Shown: positions 41,518-52,810 of the stretch, piece by piece
Position numbering within the stretch: the stretch's first letter is position 1
Layout of the letters: the number at the start of each line of letters is the position of its first letter
Assembly (NCBI GenBank): GCA_028023455.1
Contig: JAQFVV010006650.1
Span: forward strand, 487,185-551,184
Length of the DNA: 64,000 nt
Direction of reading: 5' to 3'
Source of the DNA: Epiperipatus broadwayi
Lineage: Eukaryota; Onychophora; Udeonychophora; Euonychophora; Peripatidae
The notes under the pieces: model-generated
The model's database searches: none
Seen by the model: the letters and a program-made list of their open reading frames with translations, nothing else
Told to the model about the DNA's origin: nothing
Made by a program: the position numbers and the translations under genes

Positions 41518-44129
41518 TGAAGCAGTCGGATCTGAGTTCGATCCTAGCTTCATGTTATTTACCCTAATACTAACCTTAAATTTCCGATGCAATGGGGCTT
41601 TATACGTTCAATCCACGCTAATTTCCATAATAAATAATTTATTTCAAATGCGTATTAAAATTAATTAGTTTAGCTTAAAATTGATCAATTCTCTAAATAA
41701 ATTCATGAGAAAATATTCATGAATTTATATATATTAAATTGCGTGGATTGTGCGTATATACTTGTAAATATTAAAAATATATAATTGTTCGAAAGTTTCA
41801 TTGCGTCGGGAATACTTGTTTTTTTTTTACTTTTAAATAATTTGTTAAAGTGTTGTTGATTAAAAACTACATTCTTTCGATAAGCTCTAAAATTCTCAAA
41901 AACAACAGTAAAGTTTTATTAATTGGAAAAAGATAAAATTTCAATTTCTAATTAAAATCATTTCAGATTTTAAGAATTCATTTTCTAATTAGGAAAGGAA
42001 TTCAAAAATTAGTTTGAAAGCCTTATCGAGGGAATGTATTTGAAAACAACTAATTGATAATAAAATGAGCGCTAGCCTTAAGGCATCTGGACAATATATA
42101 TATCCCTGAAAAGTCAGGAGAAAAGGCTAGCTTTGTTGTAGAGTAGTGCAGTGAACTCTGTGCATATAAAAATTGTATTTCATCATGATAGAGGGCTAGT
42201 ACGGCAGGGATCTGGCTGCGGTTCCTAAAGTCCCTAGAAATCTTCAATGGAGCTGCTGAATCTTTTCCGGACCGATCATTCTGCTAAAATTATGGAGGCT
42301 ACTAAAATGCTGTTCCAATAATCAATCAATGGTGCCTACGTTTTCAACAACTTGGAGGAGTAACTTAAGGACAAGCACGGAAGGGTAATATATTTCTATA
42401 ATGAACGTTAAACTTTCTGGCCAGTTCGAACTTTATTTTACTCTCCTCCTATTTAAGAGCTCTTTATTCTTTAATGTAACAATTTTTATAAAACCTTTTA
42501 TTTATGCTACTGTAAATCTATCTCGTAATTCTTTAAATCTCTAGTCTTTAAACTTTTTCTTTTCTTACTTGGCGGTTCATTTAATATATATATATATATA
42601 TATTTGTGTTCTTTATTAATGTCGTATTTAAAATTATATGCCAATAATTTTTCGACTCGATGAGCTCCTTGGTTCCATTTGCCTCACGCAAATAATATAA
42701 TATAAATTTTAAATAGTTATTCTCGCCCATTAGAACTAAATTTATAAGTTCTATTAATCATCGAGTCGAAATAAAATATTATACGTTTACTATTTTTATA
42801 ATTAGCTAACAATAAATTATTAGCTCCGTTTTTCACCTATGTCCCCAGCTCCTAAGTTACAAGTGTTTATATACTCACGTAATGTTAAAATGTTATTTCT
42901 TGCTTCACTAATATTGATTTATTTATCCATATATATATATATATATATATTTAAAATGTTTTTGCAAAAGGGTCAATAAAGGGTTAAATATATTTTAATT
43001 CAACTTTTTTTATTTTGTATTAAGATTCAGGAAGATCAAGATATTAGGGCATAATTAATATAGTTTATAAGTGTTTTAAAATAGTTCGATAAAAGCTCGT
43101 TTGACTTTAATTAATTGGTCAAGTCATCACGTAGAGCATTCTACATGGGTTTTATTTTTCAACGATGACTATCAAGTCATCATCATCAAACGTTGCTGAC
43201 GTAGGGCCATCTTCCGCTCCGTTAGGCTGGTCGGTGATCATATTCTCTTATTTAAATTTCTCGAGGAAGACAGTACTTCCTTTCCTATTCATTAGTCAAA
43301 GGGCGTAAGAATTGCCAAATGCAAGCCGCCATAGGACTTTGATCATCGACTAGCGATCATCTTTCAATTTTACTCTCTGCCTTGTAATTCGTCAGTACCA
43401 TTGCATCTTGTTCCGGTAAAACTTGCTCCGTGCTCGTAATTCGTGATGAAGTGATTTAAATTAAAGTTGAACCAATTCTCAAATATATTTAGTTTAAATC
43501 AGTTTTCAAATCAAGATTAAAGTTATGCCTTAAAATACGTTTTGCTCGTCATGAATAGATTTCCGAATGTGAAAATAAATCTCACATTCCACAGTAATAA
43601 AATTAGAACAATCATTTCCGTTCTTAATGAATACCTTTATCTGCCTTTATATTTCTCGTTGGGGGCATAGACGTAGAATCCCATGTTGTGTAATTCTTGT
43701 TGGCATATGATAAGGACCGCCACTCTTATTATATTTATAAATTATTTAAAGACTAGAGGTAACTAATGCAATCTATATTTTATTGAACAAAACAAATTAT
43801 TATTCTTATTAAATACTTTTCAACATACTTGGTTTCTTAGTTCATCATTCTTTTTATAATTATTTAAATGTTAATACTCGCTGTCTGTGTTGGCAACCCG
43901 AACATACATATGATTTGATTTAAAAAGTATTCAAAGTAATTAATTATTAGATATTTGTGTCAGTGCAAGGGTCTCTAGTCCTCACCAACCATTGAACTAG
44001 TTCTTGGCGCATAGCACTGTGCCATCGATGACTACTATCTGAGCTGTTGAGTTGGGTTTGAATTAAGTTTTGGTTAAGCTGAGTTTGAATCCGATTTGAC
44101 ATTGGGGGTGGTGGTTTTCGACCGGTACA
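41518..44129 (+). repeat. 5' LTR (2,612 bp)
   Basis: The ends are TG and CA. The first 35 bases form a hairpin: TGAAGC (41518-41523) pairs with GCTTCA (41547-41552), enclosing a GGATC/GATCC stem with a seven-base loop, which looks like a tRNA T-arm. A perfect 12-bp inverted repeat, TTCGACTCGATG at 42651-42662 and its complement at 42759-42770, lies in the middle. AT runs at about 42582-42602 and 42930-42951 are longer than in the 3' copy. No reading frame is convincing; a minus-strand frame at 42050-42247 recurs in both LTRs only because they are copies. A TATATATA stretch near 42094 could serve a promoter, which is an inference. Confidence 0.93.
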
Positions 44130-44141
44130 TGGTTATGTTTT

Positions 44142-44159
44142 TGGCGCCCAACGTGGGGC
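44142..44159 (+). promoter_or_regulatory. Primer-binding site, tRNA-Lys type
   Basis: TGGCGCCCAACGTGGGGC, 12 bp after the 5' LTR, matches the 18-base complement of the 3' end of tRNA-Lys1,2 that several retroelements use to prime minus-strand synthesis. Confidence 0.9.
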
Positions 44160-45483
44160 TCGACTTAATAAACCCCACACATGCCCTGGAGATTAGAATT
44201 TAGATTTTAGTTACTCAGTTAATTGAAATCCCAATAAAGTAAATGTTTCTGTAGAGTGATATTTTTTTTAAAAAAAAAAAAAGTGTTATATATATATATA
44301 CTGAAATGATTTAATAAATTAAAATATCATTTTCTAATTCTTTCTTATAAAAATGTTTTCAAGATTATTTTTTAAATGTTCGTTCAGTAAAAGATTCGTT
44401 AGTTAAAATAATTATTCATATGTATATATATTAATTATACGTGTACTATATCAGTATACATATATATATTATACGTTTGTGTTATACGCGTTCATGACAG
44501 TAAGAAAATTATCGTTAGCAAAGTAGCAAGAGCAGATCAAAGCATAGGGGTAAAATAAATGAAATATTTTGTCTGTGTCAAAATTGATTTTGTTCATCTC
44601 AGCTGTTATAATATAAAATATCTAATATGATATCATATAAAAGTCTTAATTTCTAGAGTAACCTCAAAGCAGGTGAAGACCCTTTGTGTACACCAAGCAG
44701 CCAGATGCAGTTGGCAAAATGCTTAAATGGTTTGCACGCTTTCATGCTAGCAAGATTTAGAATAATATCTCCAATAAAAGTTCTTGTAATATTAATTTTG
44801 ACATTTTTTTTGGTGTTAAAGACTCATGCTTAGTAATATTTAAACTCCTATATTTAAACTCAGGTCAGGAACGCGTTATATATTATTCATTATTAAATAT
44901 TCATCATCAATTCAATTGTTTTCTCAAAATTAAGTCAATCATATGTGGTTTGGGGGTCAATGGGTTATATCACATGCCCTATTGATCTCATTTTGCTCAC
45001 TGGCACCCATATAAATAAATTTGTCAGCAAATTTGATTGTCAGCACAGTAGTGGGTCAATCGCCATAATAAAAAACCAAGTGTGTTCAATATAGAATGAT
45101 TTGCTGTAACTGCTAATACATAATATTTGTATATCACTGTATAGTTTTTTTTTTTCAGACATGGGAGAACAGAACAGTTGAAAAGGAAAAGTGAATAATG
45201 TTTTTTTATATATTTTTGAATACATGTCTCACTCAAACAGTTAAAATAAAGAGCTAACCAAGAAAACGTAGGTAAACTAAAAAAAAAAAAAGGCAGATTA
45301 CATAGATTGGGGAAATAATATGAAGCAGCTAGTGAAGATTAGGACAATGGACCTGTAGTCAGAGACCTAGTTAAAATTACTGAAGAAAAAAAAAATATTT
45401 TTAAGCATACAGAGAGTACTATAAGTTGATCTGCAGTGTTCATTATATTGATTGTTTATTACATTATTTTCGTATTTTCAAAA
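44160..45483 (+). other. Leader of the LTR element
   Basis: About 1.3 kb without a supportable frame, presumably leader and packaging region. A run of T followed by CAG at about 45147-45160 resembles a splice acceptor, and splicing is possible but unproven. A short-lived minus-strand frame at 45024-45236 is chance. Confidence 0.55.
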
Positions 45484-46101
45484 ATGGGAAAAGACAATTT
45501 ACAAACGATCCTCAGAGAAATGAGAGAAGATCGAAAGGTACTGATGATGATGATGGAAAGGCTGGGAAGGATCGAGGAAGCATGTGGCATCCAAGCCAAC
45601 TCAAATCTAGAAAATGTAAAGCTTCAGCAAGAAATAAATCCCTCTGAAGACCCAAAAATAGAAAATGAAGATGATCAGGCCACACCAAAAGAAGTTGTGG
45701 ATAGCAAGGAAAACAACAGTGGTGAGGATGAGTCCAGTTATGAAGCAGTGGAAGAAGCGGATATAGATACAGAAAAAGATGTTCAGACCACTGGGCAAAT
45801 GAAACTAAAAGTGGAAATGGGACGGATAATGAATCCTCAACTTAGCATGAGGACTTTACAGATGCCATTCCCTGGAGCCTCAATACAGACTCAAACTTTC
45901 AAAGAAGACCCAGGAGAGAAACCCATCATTCATAGAGATAATGTTAAAGAATTGTTTTTTGTGCATTCGGTCGCAGAAAAGGCCACAGAATTAATGACAG
46001 CAATAGATTACAGAAACTTGACACTGACGAGAAAGGACCAAGACTACGACCATTATCAAAAGTTAAAACCATATGTGCCACCTGATCCAGGGAAACAATA
46101 A
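45484..46101 (+). CDS. Unknown 205-residue protein of the LTR element
   Basis: The only credible frame of the element. I chose the Met at 45484 because it has A at -3 and G at +4. Upstream in-frame codons (from 45436) are strongly hydrophobic and of a different character. The N-terminus (about residues 1-38) is Arg/Glu/Met/Leu-rich with heptad-like spacing, including MREDRKVLMMMMERLGRIEE, and is probably a coiled coil. Residues about 50-105 are acidic and low-complexity. A more ordered C-terminal half (about 110-205) has MRTLQMPFPGAS, KEDPGEKPIIHR and an aromatic, charged end. No CCHC knuckle, protease or polymerase motif is present. By position and its N-terminal helix it could be a reduced Gag-like protein, but I do not recognise the family. 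It is followed at once by the polypurine tract region. Confidence 0.7.
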   Translation: MGKDNLQTILREMREDRKVLMMMMERLGRIEEACGIQANSNLENVKLQQEINPSEDPKIENEDDQATPKEVVDSKENNSGEDESSYEAVEEADIDTEKDVQTTGQMKLKVEMGRIMNPQLSMRTLQMPFPGASIQTQTFKEDPGEKPIIHRDNVKELFFVHSVAEKATELMTAIDYRNLTLTRKDQDYDHYQKLKPYVPPDPGKQ

Positions 46102-46360
46102 GAAAAACTGTAGAGACATATATATATACAGAAGACCAACTGACATGACCATAGGGAAAAACGAGACTTCATAAACGGACAGATTTTTTTTAACTTATTA
46201 TAAGCGGAATATTCAAAAAAATTGATCGTAGTGAGACATGTATAATTTTTGTAGTTTGGGCAGGTTATATTATTCACACTCAGGCTGTTCTCCCAGAGTC
46301 TATACACTTATGCAACTGTATCCTGCATAAGTAAAGTCATTTTTTTCATTGTTTTTTTTT

Positions 46361-46374
46361 GAAGTGAAAAGAAA
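46361..46374 (+). promoter_or_regulatory. Polypurine tract
   Basis: GAAGTGAAAAGAAA, purine-only except for one T, lies directly against the TG of the 3' LTR, as required for plus-strand priming. A run of T precedes it. Confidence 0.88.
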
Positions 46375-48969
46375 TGAAGCAGTCGGATCTGAGTTCGATC
46401 CTAGCTTCATGTTATTTACCCTAATACTAACCTTAAATTTCCGATGCAATGGGGCTTTATACGTTCAATCCACGCTAATTTCCATAATAAATAATTTATT
46501 TCAAATGCGTATTAAAATTAATTAGTTTAGCTTAAAATTGATCAATTCTCTAAATAAATTCATGAGAAAATATTCATGAATTTATATATATTAAATTGCG
46601 TGGATTGTGCGTATATACTTGTAAATATTAAAAATATATAATTGTTCGAAAGTTTCATTGCGTCGGGAATACTTGTTTTTTTTTACTTTTAAATAATTTG
46701 TTAAAGTGTTGTTGATTAAAAACTACATTCTTTCGATAAGCTCTCAAATTCTCAAAAACAACAGTAAAGTTTTATTAATTGGAAAAAGATAAGAATTCAA
46801 TTTCTAATTAAAATCATTTCAGATTTTAAGAATTCATTTTCTAATTAGGAAAGGAATTCAAAAATTAGTTTGAAAGCCTTATCGAGGGAATGTATTTGAA
46901 AACAACTAATTGATAATAAAATGAGCGCTAGCCTTAAGGCATCTGGACAATATATATAGCCCTGAAAAGTCAGGAGAAAAGGCTAGCTTTGTTGTAGAGT
47001 AGTGCAGTGAACTCTGTGCATATAAAAATTGTATTTCATCATGATAGAGGGCTAGTACGGCAGGGATCTGGCTGCGGTTCCTAAAGTCCCTAGAAATCTT
47101 CAATGGAGCTGCTGAATCTTTTTCCGGACCGATCATTCTGCTAAAATTATGGAGGCTACTAAAATGCTGTTCCAATAATCAATCAATGGTGCCTACGTTT
47201 TCAACAACTTGGAGGAGTAACTTAAGGACAAGCACGGAAGGGTAATATATTTCTATAATGAACGTTAAACTTTCTGGCCAGTTCGAACTTTATTTTACTC
47301 TCCTCCTATTTAAGAGCTCTTTATTCTTTAATGTAACAATTTTTATAAAACCTTTTATTCATGCTACTGTAAATCTATCTCGTAATTCTTTAAATCTCTA
47401 GTCTTTAAACTTTTTCTTTTCTTACTTGGCGGTTCATTTAATATATATATATATTTGTGTTCTTTATTAATGTCGTATTTAAAATTATATGCCAATAATT
47501 TTTCGACTCGATGAGCTCCTTGGTTCCATTTGCCTCACGCAAATAATATAATATAAATTTTAAATAGTTATTCTCGCCCATTAGAACTAAATTTATAAGT
47601 TCTATTAATCATCGAGTCGAAAGAAAATATTATACGTTTACTATTTTTATAATTAGCTAACAATAAATTATTAGCTCCGTTTTTCACCTATGTCCCCAGC
47701 TCCTAAGTTACAAGTGTTTATATACTCACGTAATGTTAAAATGTTATTTCTTGCTTCACTAATATTGATTTATTTATCCATATATATATATATTTAAAAT
47801 GTTTTTGCAAAAGGGTTGATAAAGGGTTAAATATATTTTAATTCAACTTTTGTTATTTTGTATTAAGATTCAGGAAGATCAAGATATTAGGGCATAATTA
47901 ATATAGTTTATAAGTGTTTTAAAATAGTTCGATAAAAGCTCGTTTGACTTTAATTAATTGGTCAAGTCATCACGTAGAGCATTCTACATGGGTTTTATTT
48001 TTCAACGATGACTATCAAGTCATCATCATCAAACATTGCTGATGTAGGGCCATCTTCTGCTCCGTTAGGCTGGTCGGTGATCATATTCTCTTATTTAAAT
48101 TTCTCGAGGAAGACAGTACTTTCTTTCCTATTCATTAGTCAAAGGGCGTAAGACTTGCCAAATGCAAGCCGCCATAGGACTTCGATCATCGACTAGCGAT
48201 CATCTTTCAATTTTACTCTCTGCCTTGTAATTCGTCAGTACCATTGCATCTTGTTCCGGTAAAACTTGCTCCGTGCTCGTAATTCGTGATGAAGTGATTT
48301 AAATTAAAGTCGAACCAATTCTCAAATATATTTAGTTTAAATCAGTTTTCAAATCAAGATTAAAGTTATGCCTTAAAATATGTTTTGCTCTTCATGAATA
48401 GATTTCCGAATGTGAAAATAAATCTCACATTCCACCGTAATAAAATTAGAACAATCATTTCCGTTCTCAATGAATACCTTTATCTGCCTTTATATTTCTC
48501 GTTGGGGGCATAGACGTAGAATCCCATGTTGTGTAATTCTTGTTGGCATATGATAAGGACCGCCACTCTTATTATATTTATAAATTATTTAAAGACTAGA
48601 GGTAACTAATGCAATCTATATTTTATTGAACAAAACAAATTATTATTCTTATTAAATACTTTTCAACATACTTGGTTTCTTAGTTCATCATTCTTTTTAT
48701 AATTATTTAAATGTTAATACTCGCTGTCTGTGTTGGCAACCCGAACATACATATGATTTGATTTAAAAAGTATTCAAAGTAATTAATTATTAGATATTCG
48801 TGTCAGTGCAAGGGTCTCTAGTCCTCACCAACCATTGAACTAGTTCTTGGCGCATAGCACTGTGCCGTCGATGACTACTATCTGAGCTGTTGAGTTGGGT
48901 TTGAATTCAGTTTTGGTTAAGCTGAGTTTGAATCCGATTTGACATTGGGGGTGGTGGTTTTCGACCGGT

Positions 48970-48972
<3 letters not shown>
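46375..48972 (+). repeat. 3' LTR (2,598 bp)
   Basis: A copy of the 5' LTR with the same terminal hairpin and the same 12-bp inverted repeat (47502-47513 and 47610-47621). It ends GACCGGTACA and runs directly into (AT)n. Single-base differences from the 5' LTR are mostly transitions. Confidence 0.93.
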
Positions 48973-49023
<51 letters not shown>

Positions 49024-49035
49024 TAATATATATAC
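48973..49035. repeat. (AT)n microsatellite, insertion site flank
   Basis: AT runs on the right side of the LTR element, matching the AT run on its left side. Confidence 0.95.
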
Positions 49036-49219
49036 GACTTTCTATAAATATATATGCATTTTATTATGTCTTGTAAAACATTATAAGAGTCATGTGTGTA
49101 AAATAAATTAAGAAGTTAATAATAATAATAGTAAGAAATGGAAATTTAACTGACATTTTTTACTGCAAAATAAAATTGACTGTTGGAAATACCAAATTGC
49201 TAGAGAAATTTGCAAAAAT

Positions 49220-49307
49220 GAGGAAAAATCATTAGTTAATCTATTTTTCAAACCAAAGGGTGTGAGGAAAAATCATTAGTTAATCTATTTTTCAAACCAA
49301 AGGGTGT
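49220..49307. repeat. 44-bp tandem duplication
   Basis: GAGGAAAAATCATTAG starts at 49220 and 49264. The two copies of 44 bp are identical by eye, so the event is recent. Confidence 0.95.
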
Positions 49308-50090
49308 ATATGACTTGTTTTGTGAGCTTCCTGTATAAGGAAAGCCAAAAAATATGTAATAGTTATTTATGTTGTTATATTGAAGTTACAATGTTAAATT
49401 TCAAAGTGCTCCACGCATAAATTTCCATTGTTTCTTATTATGGAGCTGTAAATAAAAAATGTCCTAGAAATAAACAATGATTCTTTGGCTTTGACAATAT
49501 TAAAATAGTAGATACTTTGGAAAAATATTTAAGAACATTGGAAGTGTATTGATTTTTAAAAAGATCACACAGTTTAAACAAACATGCCAGTGCAGAAAGC
49601 CCACAATTTTATATTTTACATTTATAAATGCATTGTCAGTAAACCAAAAAAAAATAGATACTTTTCTTAATTTACCTCTTATTCTGATTGCACTACTATT
49701 AAATATACATATGAATGAACAGTCTCCATTCCAAGACACACAACAGGTTTAGTCTTGATAAATATACATATGATTTTATGAAAAATATTCGCAATCTAAT
49801 TTAGGAAAGGACATTTCTCTTTCTGTGTATTAAGTAGTTGTTGAAGAATTTAAAAATTTTAACAAGGATTTTTGTTGCGCTGGGCAAAATCTTTCCATAT
49901 ATAAAATGTTCTACATGGTAAGACCCAAAATAGTTTGTATTTTCATCTTATACAATAAAAATTGTATTAAAATATTTGTTTATTATTGGCTGAAATGGGC
50001 TTAAATAGCATCTGAATTACAAATGCTTATTCTATTATTTTATAGTCTAACCACAACTTTAAGATTATTATATAGATAATCAGGTAAGAT
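49308..50090. other. AT-rich DNA, no gene seen
   Basis: Two overlapping open frames on opposite strands near 49500-49752 are of chance composition. Nothing else could be supported. Confidence 0.5.
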
Positions 50091-50176
50091 ATTTATTTTT
50101 CACTTTCTCTCCTGGTGTTAAAAATAGATAAATATTTTTAATTAAAAATTTATTTTTCACTTTCTCTCCTGGTGTT
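50091..50176. repeat. 57-bp duplication
   Basis: A stretch with TTTTTCACTTTCTCTCCTGG starts at 50091 and again at 50148, nearly identical over about 28 bp, with AT-rich sequence between. Confidence 0.9.
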
Positions 50177-52215
50177 TAGTAATGCATGCTTATTGAAAAT
50201 TTGACAAAACCATTTTTCCTTGGACATATTGTAACATTCAAACATGTATACTTTTTCTAACAGTACTGAAACAACAAACAGGAATTCTCATCTAGCATGC
50301 ATAGGGGTATAACTACTCTCATAGTCATAGTTTAATCTCCAATCTGGGCTTTCTAGTCTTCACTACATTATTAACACCATTGATGTCACACAACTTCTCT
50401 TCTCATGCAGCTCTGATCAGATCAGGGTTCTGCATGAACTCTTCTCCTCAGGTTTCTTTCATTGACTCATATCATGTTTAGTCACTAGCTCTAACCTATT
50501 AGCAAAGTATACATTCTTAAAAATTACTTTCTCCAGGATGATTTATATTCCTATTTATATACTTATTAATCTAGTTCTGACCTCAAATAATGACAACATG
50601 TATTATAAATAGAATAACATTTATTAAATGGAAAGAATAGGGATGACGAGGGTAGCTTACATATTGTGGTGTTTAAAATTAAATATTCTACTGGCATTCA
50701 CTCAAACATATCTTAAAGGTGACAGGGCTTTTTATAAACATAAATGTAGTGTGCCCTTTTTAATTCATACCATAGTCACACATGGATGCAAATCAATCCA
50801 TTATGAGTTCAAATTTAAATATTTTATTTATTTAATATTAAATATTTGGGACTATTGTGCATGATTTAGATTTAGGTGACCTAGTGCTACAACTAAAATA
50901 TAAGTGAAGTTTTAACTTTAAGAAGTAACTTGGTCATGGTAGTACTAAATCATTGGTGAACTGTCAATGGTTGGAAACAAAAGATCTGCTTGGCAATCTA
51001 GATGGTATGATTCATGGTTATGCATAGATATCCCCAGCCTCAAGTGGGTTCATGCTTCTATCAGAAGACACATCTGAATAAGACTTATGTGAATAATCTT
51101 GAATTTGGGGTAGCTGTGAGTCTTCTGTCCATTGGCCTAACCTAGTTTGATGCCAATTCTATGATTAGATGATTGGGCATGTGGAAAAGTATAATAGACT
51201 CGAGACATACTGCCTAACCATAAATAAGTGAATCATGCAAGAAGTGGAGGTAATGAATACTTTAATGAAGCCATTGCAGCATACTTGTATGTATGAACAA
51301 AATTAAAGGAATGAAATTATGATTTAATTAGCCTTCAGCCTATATTAAATTAAAATTACATATTTATTTTATAATACAGCATGTATCTAAATTTATCCAA
51401 ATATAAAACTTTATTTGAAGCTGTGACACATCCACAATTGAATAATAACTTTTAAAATCTTGATATAGTGTATTTAAACATGGAGGAACATTAATAACCC
51501 ATATTACTGACTGATCTTTTAGTCCATTATTTATTACATTGATTTGAAGATTATCATTTGTGGTTTTAATTTCAGATTATAAATTAGTGTTGCACTATAT
51601 AAACAAAATACGGACATTTTAAAATTTAATATTTTTTTTTCACCTTATGAAAATATATAAATTATAAAACATAATTAAATATATTTAATTTTCTTATTTA
51701 TTTCTAGGAAAACACTTAAACAATCCTCTTCATATAAAATGTTGAACAATAATAATAATGCTTGTCATCCTTCAATAATTTTTTTTAAGCAGGTCTTAAA
51801 AGGGAACGAAAATATATTTTACTTGAAATGATTGGGGGAGAAGGATAATGAAATCAATCAAATCAACATATTACTATTTTTACTTTAATTTACTATGATT
51901 CAATTTTCAGTCTCTCAAATCATGATGCTCCATGGGATACCAGGGGAATGGAACTGCAAAACATTTTTAAAACTGTTTCAAATTTACTCCCTTTATCATT
52001 CCAATTTTAACATGTAAAGAATATAAAATCAAAATAGAATTTAACTAAAAATCAAAACCAGGAGATTTTGACAGAATTAACTTATTTTAAAATTACTAAA
52101 GTTAAGACTAGTGTGTAAAAAACAATAGTTTAGTTAAAGTTAATAAATAAACATTAATGTTTACTTATTACCAAATGTTTCCTGGCAATGTTGTAGTGGC
52201 TTTTGAGATGAAACT
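50177..52215. other. AT-rich DNA, no gene seen
   Basis: A less AT-rich patch at about 50280-50460 and 50930-51200 may be old transposon or gene-derived sequence, but no frame or motif could be supported on either strand. Confidence 0.45.
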
Positions 52216-52221
52216 ATGTAT

Positions 52222-52425
52222 GGTCTGTAGCATAGATGTGCTGTGCTCCATAGACTTCTCTATGACTCTCTAAATATGGCAATTCACACTGCTTCTCAGA
52301 ATATGTATATGAATTGACAGGAACATAGATGGCTTTGGTCATGTTGGTGGAGCTCTCCTCTTGACATGGTGCTTTGCCAATGACCATGGAGAAGCCAATG
52401 CAGATTACTCCCTCATGTTGGTAGG
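52222..52425 (-). pseudogene. Possible coding fragment of unknown origin
   Basis: On the minus strand a frame of about 67 codons ends at a stop near 52222. It has non-AT-driven residues (for example SMVIGKAPCQEESS and KQCELPYLESHREV) in a local region of higher GC. No start codon precedes it in frame, and the upstream side hits a stop, with no clear splice acceptor. It could be an old exon, a pseudogene or a piece of transposon. I do not recognise it. Confidence 0.25.
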
Positions 52426-52737
52426 CAATTTAAACATATTTATTTTATCTTATATTACAGACAAAAATCAATTTTATAAAAAAAAATAAGAATCCATATG
52501 GATGAAAATCCATTTTTATGTAAAAAATAAGAGTCTCTCAAACAATGCTTTTTTCCAAGCTTATATGTATGTTTGTAGGACTTGGGTGCATTTTGAGTTC
52601 TAATGGATTTGATCTTACTCCTTTAATTACAATTCCATTAACATTTTATTTCCTCATTGTTTAACTCACTGCCCAGTCTGTTCCTTATTTTTCTTTCCCC
52701 CCCTTTTTTTAATTTTTTATTTTTTAATAATATTAAA

Positions 52738-52739
<2 letters not shown>

Positions 52740-52802
<63 letters not shown>
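52740..52802. repeat. (AT)n microsatellite
   Basis: About 31 AT units in an extremely A/T-rich stretch (52690-52930) that also has long A and T homopolymers. Confidence 0.97.

Positions 52803-52810
<8 letters not shown>

Larger units (their letters stand above)
41518..48972 (+). mobile_element. LTR retroelement, giant LTRs, no pol
   Basis: A complete 7,455-bp element. Two direct repeats (2,612 and 2,598 bp) begin TGAAGCAGTCGG and end GACCGGTACA, so both have TG...CA ends. Between them lie only 2,245 bp with a primer-binding site, one 205-residue frame and a polypurine tract. The LTRs differ at about two dozen positions, plus AT-run length, which is near 1 percent, so insertion is recent. Both flanks are AT repeats (ATAT on each side), consistent with a 4-6 bp target duplication inside (AT)n. 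No protease, reverse transcriptase, RNase H or integrase is present, so the element depends on enzymes supplied in trans. The plan is like LARD-type non-autonomous elements, but with a conserved-looking frame inside. Confidence 0.93.

Noticed and set aside
41518-41552. tRNA gene at the LTR start
   Set aside because: Only a T-arm-like hairpin is present. There is no acceptor stem, D arm or anticodon arm in the right places.
41365-41592. Minus-strand frame spanning array end and LTR start
   Set aside because: It crosses the junction between two unrelated repeats and an AT run, so it cannot be a gene.
45024-45236. Minus-strand frames inside the LTR element
   Set aside because: They overlap each other in two frames and cross a poly-T tract, while the element is read on the plus strand.
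46906-47175. Minus-strand frame of 89 codons in the LTR, also seen at 42050-42247
   Set aside because: It recurs only because the two LTRs are copies. A one-base length difference breaks it in the 5' copy, and it has no family motif.
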